Assembly (NCBI GenBank): GCA_015680685.1
Contig: MNCI01038110.1
Location: forward strand, 719,503-746,241
DNA: 26,739 nucleotides
Source: Gnetum montanum
Taxonomy: Eukaryota; Streptophyta; Gnetopsida; Gnetales; Gnetaceae
Direction: 5' to 3'
Made by a program: the position numbers and the translations under genes. Below, in pieces: positions 1-9,050 of this stretch (positions are counted from its first letter, which is position 1; every line of letters begins with the position of its first letter). Under the pieces are notes generated by a model. The model ran no database searches. It worked only from the letters and a program-made list of their open reading frames with translations, and was not told the origin of the DNA.

Positions 1-277
1 CTGGGGTGTGATCGATCTCTATGGCTTGGATCCAAGGTTACTGCTTCAGCCTCAGGATCTATCATAGGGCCAGAATCAATTGGAAACACGTTAGCAGTTT
101 GGGTTGTCTTGTTAAATTTATTTGAGAAATATGTCTATCCAATTGTTGGTATTTGGTTTATCATTAATGTGGCTCCAATATTCTCTTTATTTAAAAATCA
201 TACAACATTCATTTTGGATATTGATATAAATTATTTAATTGCTGATGTAATTTTGATAGCCCTTGGTTGTGTACCAA
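1..277 (+). other. Open frame of 92+ codons, possible partial exon, unidentified
   Basis: Frame 1 is open from the first base to a TAA at 286, with no start codon in view. The translation is hydrophobic after about residue 28 and could hold membrane segments, but AT-rich DNA often gives hydrophobic open frames by chance. A good donor-like sequence, CAA|GTAAGTATT, lies at 275-286, so the segment could be the 3' part of an exon interrupted by the retroelement-rich DNA that follows. I recognise no family. Chance or an unrecognised retroelement segment is equally likely. Confidence 0.15.
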
Positions 278-341
278 GTAAGTATTAATATTGATTTAAA
301 AATTTGCATATGCTAACGAGTTATATTGGATAGTTATCAAT

Positions 342-565
342 AGGACACTTGGCCACCATATCTTTTATACAAAGGCCACTTGTCAACTATAATCTTTTTA
401 TCTCCATGGTGACCACTTGGCGACTGAAGGGCCACTTGTGAATTGCATGGAACACTTGTCAATTGCAACCATTTTATCTCCATCGTGACCACTTGGAAAT
501 TAAATGAGGCCACTTGGAAACTAAATGAAGACATTTGGCAACTAAATAGGACACTTGTCACCCAC
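342..565. repeat. Degenerate tandem array of ~19-bp CCACTTGG units
   Basis: About nine copies of a unit like ggCCACTTGgaaactaaatg occur near 342, 373, 410, 430, 449, 488, 507, 526 and 548. Several neighbours are spaced 19 bp apart. A higher-order unit of about 80-100 bp, beginning TTTTATCTCCATgGTGACC, recurs near 387, 467 and 567. The array ends 70 bp before a TATA box, the same arrangement as the repeat arrays in the LTRs further right. It may therefore be the U3 region of another LTR. Open frames across it on both strands are by-products of the repeat. Confidence 0.7.
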
Positions 566-635
566 AGCTTTTTTGTCTCTATGGTGGTTAAACCATCCAA
601 GATATTTTGTAACTTACCTACCTACCTTTAAACCC

Positions 636-643
636 TATAAAAA
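636..643 (+). promoter_or_regulatory. TATA box (TATAAAAA), LTR-like promoter
   Basis: The context ACCCTATAAAAAGGC is a textbook plant TATA box. A start site would be expected 25-35 bases downstream. It lies just downstream of the CCACTTGG array, so I read it as a retroelement LTR promoter rather than a host gene promoter. No paired LTR was identified. Confidence 0.5.
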
Positions 644-1732
644 GGCTTCAGGGGTCAAGGAGGGATCATCATCACTTGGGCTCTCACTTGGAGACACACT
701 TTGGCTCTTGGGAAGAGCATTTGTAAAAGATATTGTGAAAGATGGCTTGCTAAAGAAAGGATTTCAGCCTCTTTTTCATAGTCCTATGAGTTATGTTTTA
801 TTCTTGTTTTGTTTAAATTTTTTAGCTAATGGTTTAGATAGTATCATCCTTGGCAAATAATTTTTGGATTTTTAGATTGCTCTTATTGTTCTTGTTAACC
901 GATAGCAAATTTCTGTTAAAATTTTGCCATAGAAACGCTTCTGTTTAAAAGCCTTAAGAGAATTTTACTAGTGAATTTGGTTATTGTGCAATGTATAAGA
1001 ACTACTATTGCAATCGTTGTAAGAGAGCCTCTGCTTGTAGTCATGCTATTGAAGGATTCAATAGTCAAGAGGGTTCAGAAAATATTTGGTATTTTGATGG
1101 GACCAGAATAGCTTCTTTTTATCTTTAAAGTGAATCTCCGTGGTATTTCGATCAGAAATTGTCAAGTCTTTTGAAGGTTCTATTGAATGCAATTGTTGAC
1201 ATCTATTATCTAGCCAAAATGGAGTCTCGTACGTGGTAGTTTACGCAGTAATTTTTGGTAGCATAGTAGGATTTTCTTGAAGAAATTGCTTATTTGACCT
1301 TGGAAGTTTGAACAATTCGTAGTTATTGAATTTGGGATAGCTTTATTGCGAAGTGTTTACTTGTGTCATTTTACCTTGTTTAAATATTTGAGGTCCATTC
1401 AAATCTGCTTTCTTTTCTGTCTATTTCCATTGAATCTTGTTCTATTTCTAATTTTCTTGTGGAACTATCTCTTTCTCTGGGGAAAATTAGTAGTAGATTC
1501 GCAGAGTTGTGCTCAAATGTTTTTGGGAAATTTTATTTGTTACAAGTAAGTATTATAAGGACCATATAGACTAGGCAATTAAACAAAATAAGAACTCTCA
1601 ATAACTCATAGTACTTGGCAAAGTTGGCTGAATCTCTTTAAGATAAGTCATTTGTAGTTTACACATAATGCAATCATTTCATTTTTCACAACCGCACGCT
1701 GCAACAGCGCACACACATACTCACATTAACTA
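644..1732. other. AT-rich segment without a recognised gene
   Basis: This stretch follows the TATA box and may be the R-U5 part of an LTR plus flanking sequence. It has T-rich tracts and short open frames with no recognisable protein. No terminal TG/CA pair, primer site or polypurine tract could be assigned. The last ~50 bases before the pol relic are richer in GC and CA dinucleotides. Confidence 0.4.
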
Positions 1733-3673
1733 CTGAGTCTATTTGGAGGTATCTGGGCCTTGGTGTTGCCAAAGACCAATAGGCACCTAAATCCTGTTTG
1801 AGGACACTCATTGGCTGTCGTGTCCCAAACGGTTGCATACACAACCCAACTCATAGCCTCGCTAGTCGACGACCAGGCAACCATAGACCCCAAATTCCCA
1901 GATGAGCATGTTAGCAATATTAACATTGTCCTATCGCATCTCGAAGCCACTTTACACATGGACTGTGCCTCAACCGCATGAGGAGGTAGTGCCACTACCG
2001 TCATCACATTCCCTTCTAGGGAAATACATCCATCCACATATCGTTTTGCATTCCCTTGCACCAACAATGTGGCAGAGTATGAGGGGTTACTCAAAGGCCT
2101 CTTAACTACCTGGGCACTGCACATACAACACCTAGAAATCTGGGGAGATTCATAACTAGTTGTGAATCAAATCATCGAGGTCTATGCTTGCAAGGCTACA
2201 CACCTGCAATCCTACTGTGACCTAGCAAAAACCTTGCTTAAGAAATTTGCAACCATAGATGTGCAACACATGCCATGAAATGAGAACACCATGGAAGACA
2301 CCTTAGCCACCCTTGCATTAAACATTCCATCACATTCCTTGGCAAACCTACCAACTTTGATTATTGAGTGCATAGAGCCTATCACTCAGGTGGAACATGT
2401 GGCCTCTATCAGTGTTGCAGATACCCGGGAGTGGTATTTCAACATTAAAACTTATCTACAACATGGAAAATCCCCAAGTGGATTGACATCTACCCAGATA
2501 GATGCAATCCGTAGGAATGCCCGGTAATATGTGCTCATGGGAAATCATGCCCTATGTCGACGTTTCTACGATGGAATATTGCTAGCATGTGTGGGTGGGG
2601 AGCAAGCATAGAAGGTAGTTAATGAGGTGTATGAGGGGCTATGTGGTGGACACATAGCACCTAGGGATATGGCTGCAAAAATTAGATGCCTAGGGTACTA
2701 CTAGCCCCACATGGAGTGTGACTGCCTGTTGAAAGTTAAGACATGTGACATGTGCTAGAGATATGCAAATCTCATACACGTAGCATCTACAAACCTGCAC
2801 CCAATGCAAATCACGTGGTCCTTCCAATGATGGGGATTAGACCTCATAGGTCCTATCACACCGAAGTCCTTTGAAGGGCATAGTTTCATTATCATTGCCA
2901 TTTATTACTTTACCAAGTGGGTGGAAGCTATCCCCTTGAGGAAGATGATGTCTCAGAAAATCTATCATTTCATCCTAGACAACATCGTAACAAGATTTGG
3001 GCTTCTAATGACTATTGTGATCAACAATGGGCCATAGTTCAGCAACACGAAAACCTAAACCTTCTGCAACAATCTAGGCATTAAGTAATCATTCTCTTCC
3101 CCCTATTATCCACAGGTGAATAGGCAGGCAAAGGCTACAAATAAGTCCATCATCAACTTGCTAAAGTGGATGCTTAACAACAGCAAGAGGCAGTGGCACA
3201 AGCAAATCCTCTACATTCTATGGGTCTACCGAATAATGTGTAGGACTATGACAAGTAAGACTCCTTACAGCCTCATTTATGGATCTAAATCTATGTTGCC
3301 TCTTGAGTTGCAAGTACCATCACTCCGAATGATCCTCGAGGATGTCATGAGCAAAGCCCAAAACAACGAGTTGCAAACCATCGACCTCGACTCAATAGAA
3401 GAGGAGCATGCACAAACTTTGAGATGCATCAAGCACTACCAAAGCAAGTAGCAGCAAAAGCACCATGCAAACGTGCATCAACAGCTAGTGTAGAAGGGAG
3501 ACCCAATCCTCAAGGTCATCCATGAGCATGTGAGCAAATTCTCAGCCAACTGGGAAGGTCCTTACGTGGTCACTAAAGCCTTCGGGAATGGAGCCTTCAA
3601 GTTGGCATACATGGATAGCAATGAGTTCACCAACCCAGTGAATCACTCGTACCTTAAGCTATACTACGTCTAA
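1733..3673 (+). pseudogene. Ty3/Gypsy pol remnant E1: RNase H plus integrase
   Basis: One frame runs about 647 codons without a frameshift to the final TAA (3671-3673), broken by about 13 in-frame stops. RNase H appears near 1950-2330, with FPCTNNVAEYEG and the later GDS-stop-LVVNQ motif. The integrase zinc finger follows: its first His is Tyr (2630-2632), the second His (2651) is kept, and CDMC (2744-2755) is kept. In the integrase core the first Asp is present in GLDLIGPI (2840-2842). The second Asp is Asn (3023-3025) and the Glu is Lys (3131-3133), with the normal 35-residue spacing. The C-terminal NWEGPYVV is the GPY/F motif (~3548). Protease and RT are missing upstream. The non-chromovirus, Tat-like placement is an inference. 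The copy cannot be active. Confidence 0.93.
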
Positions 3674-3689
3674 AGCACAACAGCATCTT

Positions 3690-3880
3690 CCACCATCCGC
3701 TACAATGATAAACTGGCAATGGCACCAAGTAGCGTCCGTAATGAACTTAAACTAGCGGCATCGAGAACCATCCACTATGATGTTAAACTAGCATGTACGG
3801 TCTGTTGGGACCTTAAACCAGCATAATGGTCCACTGGGACTTTAAACTAGCACACGTTCTACCAAGACCTTAAACTAGGT
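3690..3880. repeat. Tandem repeats with TTAAACTAGCA core after integrase
   Basis: Units of roughly 30-40 bp share the form 'ccactgggac(t/c)TTAAACTAGCA'. At least five occur directly after the pol stop. Related arrays lie at 6265-6525 and, more loosely, around 11720-12075 and in the minus-strand copy near 21045-21070. The family of repeats therefore travels with this retroelement. Tandem repeats in noncoding parts of Tat/Ogre-type elements are known; the specific unit is read from this sequence. Confidence 0.75.
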
Positions 3881-4891
3881 TTGCATCACATCTCTAGCAT
3901 GCACCAGCACCGAATACACATCAAACGAGTCGGCGCGATGCCGATGTGTGGGTGGGTTGTTGCAGCTCCAAAATGTGTTCACAACACAATGGGAACATGG
4001 TATGGAACATATGTGATGCTGCCACCCTTGGCATCATGCTAATCCTCTAGAGATGTCGTATGACATCACACTAACCCTCCGGACCTACCGTTACCATGGC
4101 CCATCGCCCTGATGGTAGCTCCTTGGCTAATTTTCGCAGCAGGAGCTCTGGTAGTATTATGTCCTAGCCACAATATTATTATCCTCTAGCTTCCTACCAA
4201 TTCCTCGACTCACTTGATGTTTAGCTATGTCGTAGCTGATCCCATAGTTGAACTAAGAATGCATGCCTTTGGCAGGGATTCCAATGCATCCACACTCACA
4301 ACAACTCTTAGTGACTTCAAGGCTAGCTCCTCCATGCTAGTGCCACCAAGGCCACTGCTGGCCTTTCTTCTTTGGACACCGTGCACCAGCATGGGTGTCC
4401 AAGAGCTTCAACAATGTCTGTGGCTAGTAAGACCTTTACCCTCGCCGGCCAAGGGTACATCTTCCTATACTAGCAAATGCTACCATGTCACGAAGCGAGT
4501 GCCTTGACTAACTCAGCTACTTCAGAGTGAAAATTCCATGATGTGTGTAACACAACTCGTCATATGGAAAGCATTTGTAGGTAGGCCAAAATCCCTTTGC
4601 GAATCTAACACAACTCATCCTACGAAGGAAACACCTATCCTACGAGAGGTTGAAGAATAGCTCTAGCCAAAGTTGAAAACATGAACGAGCCCCTCATGAG
4701 AACTCTGACAAGGGACTCTACTAAACATCATCTTTGCTCTCTGCCTTAACCTCTATAAAACCAATGCAACACTCTCAAGTGTAGCCAAGTGACGTTTCAA
4801 CACTCACTGAGCGACAACCTCAGCATTTTTCCTACTGCAGTGTTTCGTATTCTTTGTCAACGTCTATCGAGCCCATCTTCCAGACTTCGAT
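3881..4891 (+). other. Retroelement 3' untranslated region, copy 1
   Basis: No coding region is supported here. The stretch resembles 6526-7680 in order and in several blocks. The best are 'aaGGAAACACCTATCCTACgag' (~4625) against 'taGGAAACACCTATCCTACaaa' (~7102), and the final block before the polypurine tract. A plus-strand open frame at 4214-4507 has no recognisable protein and I treat it as spurious. Confidence 0.6.
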
Positions 4892-4900
4892 AAAGAGGGG
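4892..4900 (+). other. Polypurine tract of LTR1 element (AAAGAGGGG)
   Basis: AAAGAGGGG sits four bases before a TG that begins the putative 3' LTR (TGAAACAACCC, 4905). The same arrangement, AAAGAGGGGA then CAATGAAACA, recurs at 7681-7699. Polypurine tracts prime plus-strand DNA synthesis in LTR retrotransposons. Confidence 0.65.
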
Positions 4901-5169
4901 CCAATGAAACAACCCAAAAATTCGAAGTCATTCTCGCTTCACTAGGCCTTGTAATTCTTGTAGCACTATGATAGTTCTTTGGGAGGAGAACGCTCTAAAT
5001 TCAGGCCGACCAGTTCAGAAACTTTTCTACTTTAGGTGTAAACAGGCTCTACGGATCATCCTGCCTGTCCACCTAAGTAGTTTTCCTAGCTGACAACCTG
5101 CTCAAAAATGGTACACAGAGTTGACAACAATGCTTAGGATGCACAAAAAAGTTCGACAAATTTTTTAGG

Positions 5170-5630
5170 TCACAAAGTCTGCTATGCTATGCTACACCCC
5201 ACTATGTAGTGTAGTAAGCTTTAGAAAATAATTGTAGAATGAAGTTTCATGCTATGCTATGCTATGCAGTGTAGCGTAGCATGGCAATAGTTATACAACC
5301 AGCTCCATCGCCCAACTTCAAGTCCTTCAACAATGTCCCTTTCCACCAGGAAGTGATGGACCATGTGTGCTGCTACACTACGTTGAGCTACATGGCACAG
5401 CGAGGCATAGCAATCCTGTGGAAGAGACAGAAAGTAGCTCAAAGGATAGAATCAGCAAGTTCGCAAGTCTCGCAACACAGGAAGTAAAGTTTTCAAATTA
5501 GCAAAGTTTTCATGACTAAGGCCAGTCGCTATGCTACATAGCATAGCATAGTATAGCAATCATGAAACACACATGTAGTGGAACACATGACAAGATGCTA
5601 CGCTACACCAAGCATGCTATTCCACAAAGT
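5170..5630. repeat. GCTATGCTA/GTAGCGTAGC inverted and tandem repeats in LTR1 U3
   Basis: The motifs GCTATGCTATGCTA and their reverse complements TAGCATAGC recur near 5180, 5250, 5275, 5385, 5530 and 5600. Many form local inverted repeats, such as GCTACACC...GTAGTGTAG. A similar hairpin logic with different sequence (ACTATGCTC...GAGCATAGT) fills LTR2. The array lies upstream of the TATA box, so it may hold enhancer elements; that is inference. Confidence 0.7.
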
Positions 5631-5833
5631 ACAGAAAAGCATGTGGGTGGTTGTGCGACATCAATGCACTTCATCTAATTGGACTGTTGGCACATGTCTC
5701 CAAACACTGATGGTGCAATTATGGCATGGTAGGCTCATAGTTATGGAATAGTAGGCTCACATTACAATAGTCAAGCAGGTGCAGTGGTCATACATGGCAT
5801 GTGCGGTACCAACAAGTCAACATGGGCCTAGGG

Positions 5834-5839
5834 CACGTG
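5834..5839 (+). promoter_or_regulatory. G-box CACGTG in LTR1 promoter
   Basis: A perfect CACGTG lies in GGGCACGTGGCATCC, 42 bases upstream of the TATA box. G-boxes bind plant bZIP and bHLH factors. LTR2 has CATGTG at the matching place (8901-8906), 40 bases from its own decayed TATA box. That is one transition at the CpG. Confidence 0.55.
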
Positions 5840-5875
5840 GCATCCAAACCGCCCCTTTCGCATGCCCTTTATTCC

Positions 5876-5883
5876 TATAAATA
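5876..5883 (+). promoter_or_regulatory. TATA box of LTR1 (TATAAATA)
   Basis: TATAAATA lies in ATTCCTATAAATACCC. The matching position in LTR2 reads TATCAATA (8941-8948). A transcript would be expected to begin near 5905-5915, inside the 46-bp duplication. Confidence 0.65.
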
Positions 5884-5898
5884 CCCTGATGAGCAACA

Positions 5899-5990
5899 CT
5901 CAAAGGGTGGGACTATCTCTGGATGTTCTAAAACAAGAGCAGTGCTCAAAGGGTTGGACTATCTCTGGATGTTCTAAAACAAGCATTGTA
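5899..5990 (+). repeat. 46-bp tandem duplication just after the TATA box
   Basis: The copies are 5899-5944 and 5945-5990. Each begins CTCAAAGGGTkGGACTATCT, and the first ~40 bases are nearly identical. The near-identity against a background of old decay suggests a more recent duplication. Short GCATTGA repeats follow to ~6010. The duplication spans the expected transcription start and would give two start contexts. Confidence 0.85.
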
Positions 5991-6264
5991 GCATTGAGCA
6001 TTGAGCATTGTAAGATTTTTGTTTGACACTGCAAATAGTTAGCATTTTTAGCTAGCATTTTGTTCTATCTCCATTTCTACCACCTTGGTACAAGTTTCGC
6101 ATTATCAGCTCCCAAGTCTGTGCCCAAGCACACAACTGTTTTGCTCTACACATCTTGGTTACTCTCAGGATCTCTGCACTCCTCAACGCTGTGCAATCAA
6201 CTGTATCCATCTTGCTACAAGCTTGTATCCATCTTTTTGCTAAAACTAGACCAAAAACCGCTAT

Positions 6265-6525
6265 GACTCTAAATTTTCATAGCTTATCTACTATCATGTT
6301 AAACTAGCATAGCTCATCCACCATGACACTAAACTATCACAACTTGTCCTTGGATCATGACACTAAATTGGCACACTATTAGTTTGCCATGATAGTAAAC
6401 TAGCATACAACAGTTTCCTAGGACTTTAAACTAGCACATCCTACTAGGACTTTAAACTAGGCTCACGGTTTGATAGTACCCTAAACTAGTAAAACCATAG
6501 TCTGTTAGGGCCTTAAACTAGGTTC
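6265..6525. repeat. Second array of TAAACTAGCA-type repeats
   Basis: About eight units such as 'ccaTGAcACTAAACTatcac' and 'ctaggactTTAAACTAGCA' are spaced about 25-45 bp apart. They are the same repeat family as 3690-3880 but lie to the right of LTR1. This is the best evidence that a second copy of the element's noncoding region begins here. Confidence 0.75.
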
Positions 6526-7680
6526 ACACACTTATAGCATCATTGCCTACCATCATTTTGTTGATTTTTTGAGCACTTGCCATTGGTGCTAGCTTTGGAG
6601 CACTCACAGCATCATCTTCCCTAGTAGTTTTCCTGGCGTCTTGAATACATGCAACTAGCATAGCCTTTCCAGCACTTGTAGCATCATCACACTTGGTATT
6701 TGCATTTTTCATCTCATGTTTTGTGTGGTTTTCTTATCTTCTCATAGTTGTGTTTGTAGGATGAAGCCTTGGAGGTGTTCATGTAGAGGTGCTTCTCATT
6801 GCAGTAGCAAGTCACCACATCACTCTAATGTGCATGATTGGAGTAGCTACGTTACTCAAGAGTGCACATCCCCCCTTTATCTTGTTATATCCTATGGACA
6901 TCCATCTCCTCTCTTGAATCCCTCTCATTCATTGCATGGAAAATATTACAACTTCCTCTTGATGCATACATGGCATAGTTGAGTGGCACCCTTTTCAAGC
7001 TACACCATAGAACCCAAGGTTGATGTAACATACTTTGTCCCATGGGAAGCCTTTGTTGTTTCGTTAAAGCCCAAGAAAATATAACATAATTCATCATGGA
7101 TAGGAAACACCTATCCTACAAACATGGCATGGTTCCATCAAAGCAAAGCCCATTAGGTGGGATGCACTCCACTTGATGCCAAACACCTTGGAGCTAACAT
7201 TCAACAATGTGCAAAACCAAATGTAGGTTTTCCTTGTAGTAAAAAGCAAAAATGCAAAAATCAAGCAAAAAGATAAAAAAAAGGGAGAGAGAATAGGGAA
7301 AATTACATTCCCAAGCAAGCACACTATAATTTTGCAACTAGTCTATCCCTAAATCCACACTGACTCTCTCATGAGCATTCTGACAAAAGGTCAACATTAT
7401 AGGGTCAAGCCACCTTGGTGCCATGGATACTGTTAATGATGCTAACTTCACATCCTGCATCATGACATCATGTTAGCATTCCATCTTCTCTATTTGCATT
7501 TCATATCCCCTAGAATATTTCCTACATTGTTTACCCTTAGCATACCACTATACATAGCAATCTTGAGCATGATATAGCAACATCCGACCATGGATGAAAG
7601 AGTGATGTTGGTGCCAACTCTATTGGGGTGTTTTTCAATTATTTATCAACATCTCTTGGGCCACTCCTCCAAACTTCAAT
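6526..7680 (+). other. Retroelement noncoding region, copy 2
   Basis: No gene is supported. Similarity to 3881-4891 in the same order includes the GGAAACACCTATCCTAC block (~7102) and the block 'CATCTCTTGGGCCACTCCTCC' before the polypurine tract (~7650), which matches ~4861. An acceptor-like TTTGTAG|GATGAAG occurs near 6760. Minus-strand open frames at 6524-6712, 6885-7097 and 7094-7324 look spurious. Confidence 0.55.
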
Positions 7681-7690
7681 AAAGAGGGGA
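7681..7690 (+). other. Polypurine tract of LTR2 element (AAAGAGGGGA)
   Basis: This is followed by CAATGAAACACCACAAAAAT, closely matching the LTR1 junction. The shared junction fixes the left edge of LTR2 at about 7694. Confidence 0.65.
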
Positions 7691-7739
7691 CAATGAAACA
7701 CCACAAAAATCAGGCCATAATGTTTTAGCAATATATTTT

Positions 7740-8570
7740 TTTAAGTGTTAGAATAATGACACTTTTTGCAAATTTTTCTAAGTGCTAGGACTATGCTTTC
7801 CACTATCCCAGAGCATAGTCAGCTCAATGGAGAGCACAGTCAAATCAAAACTGGATTTTCTATAATTTCAGAATGATGACACTTGTTGCAAATTTTTCTA
7901 AGTGTTGAGACTACACTCTCCACTACCTAGAAGCATAGTCAATGTAGTTAACACACAACCACTAATTTCATATACTTTTTCTAAGTGTTAGAATGATGAC
8001 ACTTGTTGCAAATTTTTTTAACTATTGGAACTATGCTCCAAAGCATAGTGAGCATAGTTAGCATGAAGAACCAATTTTTTACAAATTTTTCTAACTGTTG
8101 AAACTACACTCTCTGCTACGTAGGAATGTAGTCAAGCGTAGATAGTTTGGAAGAAAAATTTTCTAACTGTTGGGACTACATTCTTCATTCTCCAACAGTG
8201 TAATCAAGCATAGTTAGCATGGAAGATTAGTTTTGTAGAATTTTCTAAGTCTTGGGACTACGCTCCCAACTATGTTCTAGAGCATAGTTACTGTAGTCAA
8301 CTTGGAAGCTTAGTTTTGGCAATTTTTTTCTAATTGTCAAAACTATGCTTAAGAGTAAGCATAGTCAAGCATAGATAGCTTAGAAGCCATATTTTGTAGG
8401 AATTTCTCTAAGTGTTGGGACTATCCTCAACCCCAGTTGAGAGTGTAGTTAGCCTATCCTCGAGTGTAGTTAGCACTTAGCCACATTTTGCTAGATTTTG
8501 TGTAAGTCTGGGACTGTGCTCTCACCTAGTCTAGAGCATAGTCAAGTGTAGATAGCAAGAATAGCCTCCA
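7740..8570. repeat. Tandem array of hairpin-bearing units, 120 bp then ~80 bp
   Basis: The anchor AATTTTTCTAAGTGTTGGGACTA-like block starts near 7771, 7891, 8011, 8084, 8158, 8239, 8321, 8401 and 8493. The first three units are exactly 120 bp apart and include GAATGATGACACTTGTTGC. Later units lack that piece and are 73-92 bp. Most units contain an inverted repeat, for example GACTATGCT...AGCATAGTC at 7789-7820. Confidence 0.8.
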
Positions 8571-8940
8571 AAGGCCTCCACAAGGCAACATTGGCATCTG
8601 CATTAGCTCCAACACATCTCTAGTAGTAGCATTTATCTTTTTTCACTCCTCCTTTTTGTCAAAATGGTAACTACGCTCTACACCACTCATCATAGTGAAG
8701 AGCATAGTTCCAAAGCATATCTCCAATAGTTGCATTTTTTGGCATTTTTCACAAGTACATTACAGTCCTCTTCGAAGTTGAGCTATGTAGTCATAGTCTT
8801 GCAGCCTCATAAACTCTATCAATGGACAACACAGTCTAACATCATTTTCCATACTCAATAGCATAGTTAGGGTATAACATAGCCCCAACTACCCCACTAC
8901 CATGTGGCACCCAATATGCATTTTGAGCTAACCCTAGTCC

Positions 8941-8948
8941 TATCAATA
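8941..8948 (+). promoter_or_regulatory. Decayed TATA box of LTR2 (TATCAATA)
   Basis: The context TAGTCCTATCAATACCCC aligns with TATTCCTATAAATACCC of LTR1, and the G-box remnant lies 40 bases upstream. The single A-to-C change probably weakens it. Confidence 0.45.
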
Positions 8949-9050
8949 CCCCTATGCTCCAACATTTTATGAGTTGCCATATTCATTTCACATTTGGCAA
9001 TTTTAGTTGGTATTGGCATTCTTTGTATGAATGAGACCTAGAGGCATCCA

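Larger units (their letters stand above)
275..1555. repeat. 13-bp exact direct repeats bracketing ~1.25 kb
   Basis: CAAGTAAGTATTA occurs at 275-287 and again at 1543-1555. If these are target-site duplications, the 288-1542 segment would be an insertion. Thirteen bases is too long for an LTR element, which makes about 5 bp, but fits a non-LTR element. No poly-A tail or terminal inverted repeat was found, so coincidence remains possible. Confidence 0.25.
4905..6150 (+). mobile_element. LTR1, Ty3-type LTR downstream of E1 (right end approximate)
   Basis: The left edge is set by the polypurine tract and the TG at 4905, shared with LTR2 at 7694. The U3-like part holds a hairpin-rich repeat zone (5170-5630), a G-box and a TATA box. 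The downstream part holds a 46-bp duplication and GCATTGAG repeats. The right edge is not defined: no convincing CA terminus or primer binding site was found, and TAAACTAGCA repeats resume by 6265. It is either the 3' LTR of E1 or an LTR shared by two tandem elements. Confidence 0.55.
7694..9050 (+). mobile_element. LTR2, diverged relative of LTR1 (right end approximate)
   Basis: It starts TGAAACACCAC after a polypurine tract, like LTR1. It contains the ACTATGCTC/GAGCATAGT hairpin array (7740-8570), a G-box remnant CATGTG (8901), a decayed TATA box (8941) and a downstream block resembling LTR1's post-TATA part (TTGGTATTGGCATTC against TTAGCATTTTTAGCTAGCATTTTG). It may be the 3' LTR of the shortened element to its left, or the 5' LTR of E2. 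No primer site was found to decide. Confidence 0.5.

Noticed and set aside
337-600. 87-residue minus-strand open frame with internally repeated residues
   Set aside because: It is the translation of the CCACTTGG tandem array; period and content follow the DNA repeat.
1726-2124. 132-residue minus-strand open frame
   Set aside because: It lies antisense to the E1 RNase H region, whose plus-strand protein is recognisable.
4214-4507. 97-residue plus-strand open frame
   Set aside because: It sits in the noncoding tail between integrase and the polypurine tract, has no domain, and I saw no matching reading frame in the second tail copy.
5257-5487. Overlapping open frames on both strands (61 and 68 residues)
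   Set aside because: They are inside the LTR1 U3 repeat zone; no domain and no support from LTR2.
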